From the NCBI GenBank assembly GCA_015146655.1, contig VKHL01000048.1:62001-126000 (forward strand): a DNA stretch of 64,000 bases, given 5' to 3'. Within the stretch, counting starts at the first letter, position 1. Every line of letters starts with the position of its first letter. Source of the stretch: Ochromonas danica. Lineage: Eukaryota; Sar; Chrysophyceae; Chromulinales; Chromulinaceae. Of this stretch, positions 21,345-30,201 are shown one piece after another. The translations under genes and the position numbers were made by a program. The notes below the pieces were generated by a model. The model was not told where the DNA came from. It saw only the letters and a list, made by a program, of their open reading frames with translations, and made no database searches.

Positions 21345-23313
21345 TCAATCTTCCCAACATCCACGCATATACACAAATTCCAAAATTCCATCAGCACATA
21401 TCATTGTACCTTTTTTCAAGCCTGGCCAAGGCCGAAGTTTAGTCTTTTTTTCATCATTCAGATCTTCAGGTTCTTCTTCTTCTTCTTCTTCATCATCATC
21501 ATCATCAACAACTTCTTCTTCTTCTTCTTCTACTAGAAGATCTTTCAATTCTCCACACTCTGCTCGAAAACATTCAAAGTATACTTCTCTTAACAGAGGG
21601 TGATGTTTTGCTGCTAAGACACTTTGATATCCTGGTAAAGGTATTCTTAGAGTTTGCAGTTTTCGCCATGTTTCAAACATCTTGAGCATCGTCTCATCCG
21701 TAAAATGACATTGTGTTTCTAAGTCATCTAAGCCATCTATCGATAGCGTGGTTAGTCCATGTCCCCATGTTATAAGAGCATCTAAGCTTGCATTAGTAAA
21801 GGTATAGTTCAGACCTTTGATTTCTAATCTTTTCAAATGAGGTACTGTCTGAACTACATCAATTAAGACCGCTTCTGACATAACACCTTCTATAGAACCA
21901 ATAGAAAGAGCAAGCTTAGACTTGACGAGGTCCCACTCCCATTCTATTAGATTGTCACCTTCCAGGTAACCAAATCGTTTATAAGAAAGAAGATTCTTAG
22001 ATGATGATGGAAGAAGATGTCTCTTGAGAAGATGAGATAACAATGTCACCCAGGCTTCCTTCTCTTCTATTGTCTTACTATAGTTATCATGGAAGAGGAA
22101 TTCTTCATTCACCTGACTACCATCTACCTTGAGAGTTAGGAAGGAAGTACTCGTCGCAGTAATAATGGTAGCATTACTATTATTACTACTACTTCTGCTA
22201 CTTCCCATACGTATATCAAACGTTGTCAAATGAGGACATAGATCAAAAATCTGCCATGGCTTTCTCATAGCATGTGGATCCTCCTCCTCATCAGAAGCAG
22301 ACGAGGTAGAGCTAGAGGTGGAGATAGTAGTGGTAGTCAATTGTAACGTCTTCAATCTTGGACAAGATCTTCCAATAGACATCAATAATTCATCTGAAAT
22401 AACAATTGTAGAACAAGGATAAGAACGACATCCTAATTCTATTATCTCTAGATACATTCCAACGGAAGAAAGATAATCCATGAGATTCTTATTACTACAA
22501 GAGAGTCCACCTATTGTTAATCTTCTTAATAACACTTTCATCTCCATTAAAGAAGTGATTAACTCATCAAAAGACCATGTCAGATCAGATACTCTAGTAA
22601 CATCTAATCGAAGGTCTTTCAATGTTAATCGATGATTTCTAATCAATGTCATAATCTCATCAAAAGTGGGGGAGCCACTATATAAACAAAGATCAATCTT
22701 TTCTAATTGATCTTTATTTAATTCTGTATTAAACACAGAAAATAACGTTTCATGTGTTTCTTTTATATCCATAAGTTCAAACTGATTAGTAAATAAGATA
22801 GTAATCCCTTTTAAATGACCAATACAATGACTTAAGAATAACATCATACTATTTCTTCCTTTTCTTAACTTTGCACGTTTAACTTTCATGGAAACAGGAC
22901 GAAAATAACGAAATACTGGTGGTAAGTTGTAATCACGAACTTCATCATTCATATCAATCTCTATAGAGCGTATTAAAGGACAATATTGTTCTAATACTTT
23001 ATCAATAAAGATATCCGTGACGACAGGTTCGAAAAACTGTTAATATGACAAAACGATCGACTAACCAAGTATACCATGAGAGCATATCATTATTACTAAA
23101 GAAGAATAGTGGTGGTTGATGTGTAATGCAAGTTTTTGATAAAGTTGATAACCAAACATTGCGATTGTTAGAATCAAGACAAGCAAGATCTAAATTAGAA
23201 AGATCTGGCCAAGTTAACCATTCAGAATAAAGACAGTGTAGAAGATCATGATTTAGTTGCCATAGTAGACAGGTTGGTGTTAAGATATAGTCGTTGAATT
23301 TCAACACCTTCAT
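21345..23313 (-). pseudogene. LRR/F-box-like protein gene, frameshifted copy
   Basis: This is the minus-strand arm of a palindrome whose plus arm (23913-25988) has an intact frame. The first 91 codons (MKVLKFNDYILTPTCLLWQL...) match the intact copy. Then, just after the codons for RFVILT near 23040, about 23 bp present in the intact copy are missing, so the frame shifts and stops at 23002. The rest is open in another frame down to 21345 and again matches the sister copy (CPLIRSIEIDMNDEV ...). I tested a GT-AG intron at the break and found none that restores the frame. A shorter product could still be made from the Met at 22952. Family and role are as for the sister gene. Confidence 0.75.
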
Positions 23314-23912
23314 TTTTGTGATTGTTTTTGATTGAACCGTTCGAACTACTGAACTGTGACTATTATTGTAAGCAGAAAATGGGTTTAGGATATTCCAGCA
23401 GTTGGAGCAAAAGAAGAAGTTTTGCTATTACTAGTCGTCTGCTGGTCTTCTTCGAGGGGAAAGGTTAAGAAGGAATGAATTAATGATTTGATTTGATTTG
23501 ATTTCTGGATTTGTTGTTTTGATTTAATTGATTTGATTGATGAGTGAGAACAAACGCAAACTGTTTCCATCGAAAAGGCTACTTATTGGAGTTATAACTT
23601 ATAATATCGAATTTTAATAACCCACTTTCATGAAACCTGGAATTGCAATTCTTAGTTTCATGAAAGTACGTGTTGCAGTTCGAAATTTTAAGTTATAACT
23701 CAAATAAGTAGCCTTTTCGATCGAAATGCTGTAATTCAATCGATTCATTCATTAATTCGTTCATTCTCCTAGACCAGACGACGACCTGTGGACCAGTAAT
23801 AGTAAACCTTCTTCTTTTGCTCCAACTGCTGGAATATCCTAAACCCATTTTCTGCTTACGATAATAGTCACAGTTCAGTAGTTCGAACGGTTCAATCAAA
23901 ACAATCACAAAA

Positions 23913-25988
23913 ATGAAGGTGTTGAAATTCAACGATTATGTCTTAACACCAACCTGTCTACTATGGCAACTAAATCATGATCTTCTACACTGTCTTTATT
24001 CTGAATGGTTAACTTGGCCAGATCTTTCTAATTTAGATCTTGCTTGTCTTGATTCTAACAATCGCAATGTTTGGTTATCAACTTTATCAAAAACTTGCAT
24101 TACACATCAACCACCACTATCCTTCTTTGGTAGTAATCATATGCTATCATGGTATACTTGGTTAGTCGATCGTTTTGTCATATTAACAGAAGGTTTTCCG
24201 ATTCGTTTAACACATTTTCAACCTGTCGTCATGAATATATTCAATAATAGGGGTTTGAAACGATATTGCCCTTTAATACGTTCTATAGAGATTGATATGA
24301 ATGATGAAGTTGATGATACTAAATATTTATATTCTTTCTTTCATTCTCAACCTCGTCGTGTTCCCATGAGAGTTAAACGTGCAAAGTTAAGAAAAGGAAG
24401 AAATAGTATGAAGTTATTCTTAAGTCATTGTGTTGGCCATTTAAAAGGGATTACTATCTTATTTACTAAACATTTAGAAGTTCTGAATATAAAAGAAACA
24501 CATGAAACGTTACTTTCTGTGTTTAATACAGAGTTAAATAAAGATCAATTAGTAAAGATTGATCTTTGTTTATATCGTGATTTCCCTACTTTTGATGAGA
24601 TTATGACATTGATTAGAAATCATCGATTAACATTGAAAGACCTTCGATTAGATGTTACTAGAGTATCTGATCTGACATGGTCTTTTGATGAGTTAATCAC
24701 TTCTTTAATGGAGATGAAAGTGTTATTAAGAAGATTAACAATAGGTGGACTCTCTTGTAGTAATAAGAATCTCATGGATTATCTTTCTTCCGTTGGAATG
24801 TATCTAGAGATAATAGAATTAGGATGTCGTTCTTATCCTTGTTCTACAATTGTTATTTCAGATGAATTATTGATGTCTATTGGAAGATCTTGTCCAAGAT
24901 TGAAGACGTTACAATTGACTACCACTACTATCTCCACCTCTAGCTCTACCTCGTCTGCTTCTGATGAGGAGGAGGATCCACATGCTATGAGAAAGCCATG
25001 GCAGATTTTTGATCTATGTCCTCATTTGACAACGTTTGATATACGTATGGGAAGTAGCAGAAGTAGTAGTAATAATAGTAATGCTACCATTATTACTGCG
25101 ACGAGTACTTCCTTCCTAACTCTCAAGGTAGATGGTAGTCAGGTGAATGAAGAATTCCTCTTCCATGATAACTATAGTAAGACAATAGAAGAGAAGGAAG
25201 CCTGGGTGACATTGTTATCTCATCTTCTCAAGAGACATCTTCTTCCATCATCATCTAAGAATCTTCTTTCTTATAAACGATTTGGTTACCTGGAAGGTGA
25301 CAATCTAATAGAATGGGAGTGGGACCTCGTCAAGTCTAAGCTTGCTCTTTCTATTGGTTCTATAGAAGGTGTTATGTCAGAAGCGGTCTTAATTGATGTA
25401 GTTCAGACAGTACCTCATTTGAAAAGATTAGAAATCAAAGGTCTGAACTATACCTTTACTAATGCAAGCTTAGATGCTCTTATAACATGGGGACATGGAC
25501 TAACCGCGCTATCGATAGATGGCTTAGATGACTTAGAAACACAATGTCATTTTACGGATGAGACGATGCTCAAGATGATTGAAACATGTCGAAAACTAGA
25601 AATTCTAAGAATACCTTTACCAGTAGGACATCAAAGTGTCTTAGCAGCAGGGCATCTCCCTCTGATAAGAGAAGTATACTTTGAATGTTTTCGAGCAAAG
25701 TATCAAGAAATGACGGATCTTCTAGATAACGAAAAAGAAGATGAAGAAGAACAAGAGAGAGAAGAACCTGAAGATCTGAATGAACTTTCAAGTGATGAAG
25801 ATCTGAATGATGAAGATGAGACAGAAGAATCTGAAGATCTGAATGATGAAGATGAGACAGAAGAATCTGAAGATCTGAATGATGAAGAAAAGGCAAAACG
25901 TTATCCTTGGCTACGCTTGAAAATGGGTACAATAGTATGCGCTGATGGAATTTTGGAATTTCGAAATGTACATCAGAATTGGTTTTGA
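23913..25988 (+). CDS. Leucine-rich-repeat protein with F-box-like N-terminus (691 aa)
   Basis: Single exon. The N-terminal ~50 residues (NHDLLHCLYSEWLTWPDLSN ... RNVWLSTL) have the helical Leu/Trp spacing of a divergent F-box. From ~100 to ~590 there are irregular leucine-rich repeats (LKGITILF, LKDLRLDV, LRRLTIGGLS, LKTLQLTTT, LKRLEIKGLN, LTALSIDGLD, LEILRIPLP), as in F-box/LRR adaptors that bring targets to SCF ubiquitin ligases. Ser/Thr-rich and acidic loops interrupt the array. Near the C-terminus an acidic segment of ~14 residues (EDLNDEDETEES) is duplicated in tandem; the sister copy lacks this. The SCF role is an inference from fold alone. It lies head-to-head with its broken inverted copy. 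Confidence 0.75.
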   Translation: MKVLKFNDYVLTPTCLLWQLNHDLLHCLYSEWLTWPDLSNLDLACLDSNNRNVWLSTLSKTCITHQPPLSFFGSNHMLSWYTWLVDRFVILTEGFPIRLTHFQPVVMNIFNNRGLKRYCPLIRSIEIDMNDEVDDTKYLYSFFHSQPRRVPMRVKRAKLRKGRNSMKLFLSHCVGHLKGITILFTKHLEVLNIKETHETLLSVFNTELNKDQLVKIDLCLYRDFPTFDEIMTLIRNHRLTLKDLRLDVTRVSDLTWSFDELITSLMEMKVLLRRLTIGGLSCSNKNLMDYLSSVGMYLEIIELGCRSYPCSTIVISDELLMSIGRSCPRLKTLQLTTTTISTSSSTSSASDEEEDPHAMRKPWQIFDLCPHLTTFDIRMGSSRSSSNNSNATIITATSTSFLTLKVDGSQVNEEFLFHDNYSKTIEEKEAWVTLLSHLLKRHLLPSSSKNLLSYKRFGYLEGDNLIEWEWDLVKSKLALSIGSIEGVMSEAVLIDVVQTVPHLKRLEIKGLNYTFTNASLDALITWGHGLTALSIDGLDDLETQCHFTDETMLKMIETCRKLEILRIPLPVGHQSVLAAGHLPLIREVYFECFRAKYQEMTDLLDNEKEDEEEQEREEPEDLNELSSDEDLNDEDETEESEDLNDEDETEESEDLNDEEKAKRYPWLRLKMGTIVCADGILEFRNVHQNWF

Positions 25989-26780
25989 AGGGTAGGGAAG
26001 GGGTAGAATGAGTGAAAGTCGCCATGACGACCTTGAGGTTGTTTATTATATACTGTAGTTTGGGTTAATTGAGAGAATCGTGCTTTCGTCGGTGCTGTTC
26101 GTCGGTTGGCCGCTGTTTACTAGTAGTAGACTGTGTGGTGGTGCAGATGACTAAAACTTTATGTGACTTCATTTCTGATATGCACTCTCTCGTCTATTAT
26201 AAAGGACCATATTTCTACCTCATTATTGATTTGAATATGATGGATGATGCTGCCTTTCTAATTTGCATTACTACTAAGCTACTGTACTATACGTGTCTGT
26301 TGGATGTTGTGGGTAAGACTATCATCGTCTCTTGGCTTGCTCTGTGTCTCTGATTTGGATATTCTAAGTTGGGATACTGTCTGATTTATTAACTTCTGGA
26401 GCCCGAAAATTGAGGGTTTGTTTCAATTCTCTGTGTTACTTGTCATTACTACTTCACTCCTGAGGAGAAGAAGTAATAAGGAGAGTCCTGAACCAGGTTG
26501 TAGTTAATTAGACTTCCTTGATGGCGGATAGTCATCTACCACAATCTAACTATAAGAAGCTCTGGTTACCAATTAGTTGCCAACCCGTAAAATCACCCGA
26601 AAAATAGTTTCACATTTTGCGGTTTTATGCGTCACGAAAACCCACCACCGAAAACCGGAAAATGGCTGCCCCGTGTGTGCAAGAAGGAGATTGACTGGTC
26701 GGTCTTCTCTTCTTCTCTTGATCATCAACCTCATCGTCACATTTCAAGTCTGCAATTTTATTGCTGTCCGTGCTAGAGGG
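25989..26780. other. Intergenic stretch
   Basis: About 790 bp. The part from 26577 is open in frame with the next gene but has no ATG until 26781, so it is taken as 5' UTR. No other gene is seen. Confidence 0.55.
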
Positions 26781-29465
26781 ATGAAGATTGTCTTACAATG
26801 CAGTCGATCATCTCGTCGTTTCTACTCTTTCCTTACTCGATTGAATAAAGGCTCACCTCATGTTGAATTTCCCTATTTGACGTCAACCTGTTTCAATGCT
26901 TCTCCTCCCTATGCTGGTTTCGCACTTCGTCTGAATCACACCTATGCTAGAGATAGAAATGAGCACAAAGGAAGCAAAAGGTCCAAAACGGAATTGAAGC
27001 ATGGTGGAAAAGGCGTTGAAAATGTATCTGCACAGGATTTGGTTCATCACTTGCAAGAGTTGAAGTCGAAAGATGGGAGTTCCCCCAGTGATTTAGAAGC
27101 CGTAGTTGACTGTGTGAAAGCTTTGTCGCTACAGGCGAGAGGAAATGTGGCCATACTGAATGAATGGCTTCCTTGGCTGGAACTGAAGGCACAGCAATTA
27201 CCCTCGAGCAGAATTGGGACTTGGATCGCGTCATTAAGTCGCATCGGCTTACGTGGACATGATTCAACGTATAAGACACTGATCTCATCAACCATGAAGA
27301 AGCTGTGTGAAGCAGAGGGTTTGTCAGGGAAGGAACTAAGCATGACATTGACTGGTCTCCGCTTTGCACAAATTCGAAGTGTAGATTTTCCTCCCGGGTT
27401 GGAGATCTCATTGTCAAAGGAGATTCAGAGAGTAGCTAATGAGTTAGATGTTGGTGGCATTTCCAATATATTGTTTGCTCTGCCGAAGCTGGGCTTGACA
27501 GATCGCTTTATCTCCCCAGAAACGAGAGCTGTTTTATTGAAGAAGCTCCTAGCAGATGCGGGAAATGCAAAACCAAAAGATTTGGCAATGTCTATATATT
27601 CTTTGGGATTGTTGGGTGTATCGATGAATGTGCTGGAAGAGTCGGAACGCCAGATGGTGGATGAGTTGGTGCAGAAAGCTGTGGAAGCGATGGGCACCAA
27701 TGAACAAGTCTCTTGGGATTTAGTTGTTAACCAGGCTTCAGATACGCTAACAGCTCAAGGTTTGGCAATGATGTTGCATGGGTTGGGTGGAATGTCTTGC
27801 AGGTGGGATACATTATCGGAGGCCAGTCGTTATAGTTTAGAGGGTGCTATTGAATGCCGAGCTAAAGAACTTACCGAACAAGAACTGTCCATGGCCTTTC
27901 AAGGTTTACGAGGAATGTCGGTGAGATGGACAAGTTTATCTAAGGATAGTCGTCGTTGTTTAGAGTCAGCCATAGAATGTCGATCTAATGATATCTCAGC
28001 TCAAGGTTTAGCAATGATATTCCGTGGGTTACGTGGAATGTCCTGTGGATGGAGTACTTTATCAGAGGTTACTCGTAGCAGTTTAGAGACAGCTATTCAA
28101 GCTAGAGCAAAGGAGCTTACAGCTCAGAGGTTGCCAATGGTATTGTATGGATTAGGTGGTATGTCTGCTGGCTGGGCTTCTTTATTAGAGTGTAGTCGTA
28201 ATAGTTTGGAGGCGGCTATTGAAAATCGAGCTAAGGATCTCACAGCTCAAGGATTATCGATGATATTGCATGGATCTGATGGTATGTCAGCTGACTGGGC
28301 TTCATTGTCGGAACACAGTCGTAGTAGTTTAGATGTGGCTATTGAGCATCGAGCTAAGGATCTCACTGGTCAAGGTTTGGCAATGGTATTGCATGGTTTA
28401 GGTGGAATGTCTTGTAGGTGGGATACACTATCGGAACACAGTCGTAGTAGTTTGGAGACAGCCATACAGTATCGATCCAAGGAGCTTACGGCAAAGAGTG
28501 TTGCGTTAGTATTCCATGGATTGGGATGTATGTCGGCAGACTGGAATACATTATCTCCAGTCAGTCGTAATAGTTTAGAGACAGCTGTAGAATATCGAGC
28601 CGAGGATCTTAAAGAACACGAACTATCCATGATCTTGCATGGGTTGGGTGGAATGTCAGCAGAATGGAATGGATTATCGGAGGGTAGTCGTCGCAGTTTA
28701 GAGGCAGCTGTAGAGCGTGGAGCAAAGGACCTCACATCTCAAGGCTTATCTATGGTATTGCATGGTTTCTGGAGAATGTCGGCAGAGTGGGATCAATTGC
28801 CAGTGGGTAGTCGCAGGGGTTTAGAGACGGCTATACAGCTTCGTTCTTATGATATCACACCTCAAGGTTTAGCGATGATAATACATGGGTTAGGTGGAAT
28901 TTCCGCTAGGTTGGCTACCTTGTCGGATGCTACTCGTTATAGTTTAGAGACAGCAATTGAATTTCGAGCAAATGGTCTCACAGCTCATTGTTTGTCAATG
29001 GTGTTACATGGGTTGGGTGGAATGTCTTGTAGGTGGGATGCATTATCAGAGGATTGTTGTAGCCATTTAGAGGGTGCTATGGAATTGAGTTCTAAGGATC
29101 TTACTGCTCAAGGTTTGGCGATGGTGTTGCATGGATTAGGTGGAATGTCTTGCAGGTGGGATACCTTATCTGATGATAGTCGTCGTAGTGTAGAAGCAAT
29201 CATGCTAGCTCGATCTAAGGAACTTTCATCTCAAAATATAGCGATGATATTTTATGGGTTAGGCGGAATGTCAACACAATGGAATAGATTATCGGCTGAG
29301 AGTCGCAGCTGTTTGGAGAGTGCTGTAGAGATTCGAGGTAAGGACTTCAAACAACAGGAACGATCCATGATCTTGCATGGATTGAGTGTTATGTCAGCAG
29401 AATGGAATGGATTATCTGAGGGTAGTCGTCGCAGTTTAGAGGCAATTGTAGAACACAAAAACTAG
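26781..29465 (+). CDS. Protein with fourteen 41-residue helical repeats and mitochondrial-type leader (894 aa)
   Basis: The first ATG in the frame is at 26781 and gives MKIVLQCSRSSRRFYSFLTR, a basic leader typical of mitochondrial import. Residues ~100-380 are diverged helical repeats. From ~27732 to the stop there are 14 tandem units of 41 residues (123 bp). The consensus runs LTAQGLAMVLHGLGGMS, then xRWDTLSEdSRxSLE, then AIExRAKD. Most positions are shared and variation concentrates at a few sites, for example the residues after GGMS. The pattern of paired helices recalls organellar RNA-binding repeat families (HPR ~37, OPR ~38, PPR 35 residues), but the length differs from all three. Mitochondrial RNA binding is therefore only an inference. 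No RAP or other catalytic domain follows; the array runs to the stop. Confidence 0.8.
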   Translation: MKIVLQCSRSSRRFYSFLTRLNKGSPHVEFPYLTSTCFNASPPYAGFALRLNHTYARDRNEHKGSKRSKTELKHGGKGVENVSAQDLVHHLQELKSKDGSSPSDLEAVVDCVKALSLQARGNVAILNEWLPWLELKAQQLPSSRIGTWIASLSRIGLRGHDSTYKTLISSTMKKLCEAEGLSGKELSMTLTGLRFAQIRSVDFPPGLEISLSKEIQRVANELDVGGISNILFALPKLGLTDRFISPETRAVLLKKLLADAGNAKPKDLAMSIYSLGLLGVSMNVLEESERQMVDELVQKAVEAMGTNEQVSWDLVVNQASDTLTAQGLAMMLHGLGGMSCRWDTLSEASRYSLEGAIECRAKELTEQELSMAFQGLRGMSVRWTSLSKDSRRCLESAIECRSNDISAQGLAMIFRGLRGMSCGWSTLSEVTRSSLETAIQARAKELTAQRLPMVLYGLGGMSAGWASLLECSRNSLEAAIENRAKDLTAQGLSMILHGSDGMSADWASLSEHSRSSLDVAIEHRAKDLTGQGLAMVLHGLGGMSCRWDTLSEHSRSSLETAIQYRSKELTAKSVALVFHGLGCMSADWNTLSPVSRNSLETAVEYRAEDLKEHELSMILHGLGGMSAEWNGLSEGSRRSLEAAVERGAKDLTSQGLSMVLHGFWRMSAEWDQLPVGSRRGLETAIQLRSYDITPQGLAMIIHGLGGISARLATLSDATRYSLETAIEFRANGLTAHCLSMVLHGLGGMSCRWDALSEDCCSHLEGAMELSSKDLTAQGLAMVLHGLGGMSCRWDTLSDDSRRSVEAIMLARSKELSSQNIAMIFYGLGGMSTQWNRLSAESRSCLESAVEIRGKDFKQQERSMILHGLSVMSAEWNGLSEGSRRSLEAIVEHKN

Positions 29466-29589
29466 ATCCAAAAGATTGATATTAAATTGGCTAGATAAGC
29501 CAGATACGGGTTTCTCGTGGTGGCTTGGAGTTACCTTTATTGTATCAAGTTATGCGTCGCTGTTTAAGATGGATCGATGAACTCGCAGG

Positions 29590-29660
29590 GGCTTGATGAA
29601 ATATCAACTGAGTGGGATGCACCATCGGAGGATTGACGATGTAGAGAGTTGATGGAAGGT
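29590..29660 (+). pseudogene. Decayed extra repeat unit downstream of the 41-residue repeat gene
   Basis: About 130 bp after the stop, the plus strand reads LDEISTEWDAPSED, then a stop, then RCRELM, which aligns with the GGMSTEWDxLSEDSRRSLE part of the repeat unit. The array was evidently longer and its 3' end has decayed. The rest of the gap (29466-30201) holds no gene that I can see. Confidence 0.6.
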
Positions 29661-30201
29661 TTATGGAATCATTTGAAAGGAAGAGGTACAGTACGAGACT
29701 TTTCTTTTCAACATGTGTCAAACAGGGTAATCGAGTAGTAAGAATAGACCTTTTGTGAATATTCTGAAATGCACTGTTGGTGGCTGGGTGAGTGGGAAAG
29801 TGTGTTAGTTTCTTCTAATTTAAAATTGTTCGTTAGATTCATGAGGCTTTCTTCTTTTCTTATCACACACACTAAATTATGGACATCATCGAGCATTGCC
29901 GATATTTCCAACAAAGGAGGTGGGAAGGTGAGGTGTAGAACATGAATCTCGGCAGCTTAAAATGCAACAACCAAGAGTTCAGGTAACCCTCCATAATTAA
30001 TTTTAAGGGGTTTATAATTAATTATGTACGATTCTAGCTTCGTGATGTTATATTCGTTTCCCGTTCGTTTGAATTAACTTAACAAAATGGACGATCTTAA
30101 GTTAAACTTCCTTGTTCAGGTTCAACGTTTTCATCGGACATGTACTGAGCATCCTCGTCAAAGTTCCACAAATATGTTGGTAAAACGTAGGGCAAAACCA
30201 T

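Larger units (their letters stand above)
21345..25988. repeat. Large palindrome of two divergent LRR genes (arms ~2.3 kb)
   Basis: The two arms are inverted copies meeting at ~23645. ACTTTCATGAAAC (23624-23636) and GTTTCATGAAAGT (23655-23667) flank an 18 nt spacer, and CGAAAAGGCTACTTATT (from 23571) mirrors AATAAGTAGCCTTTTCG (to 23719). Similarity continues through both genes. Identity is uneven: from about 24590 to 25575 (mirror 21690-22670) it is almost complete, including silent sites; outside it amino-acid changes and indels are frequent. A run of GATTT repeats near 23490-23540 lengthens the left arm. The 600 bp between the two ATGs is the palindrome centre and the shared promoter. Confidence 0.93.

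Noticed and set aside
23385-23570. Possible gene at the palindrome centre
   Set aside because: The short frame consists of GATTT/Lys-Ser-Ile repeats and is not conserved in the other arm.
26947-29458. Several minus-strand open frames inside the 41-residue repeat gene
   Set aside because: They are periodic antisense shadows of the 123-bp repeat, with no family resemblance.
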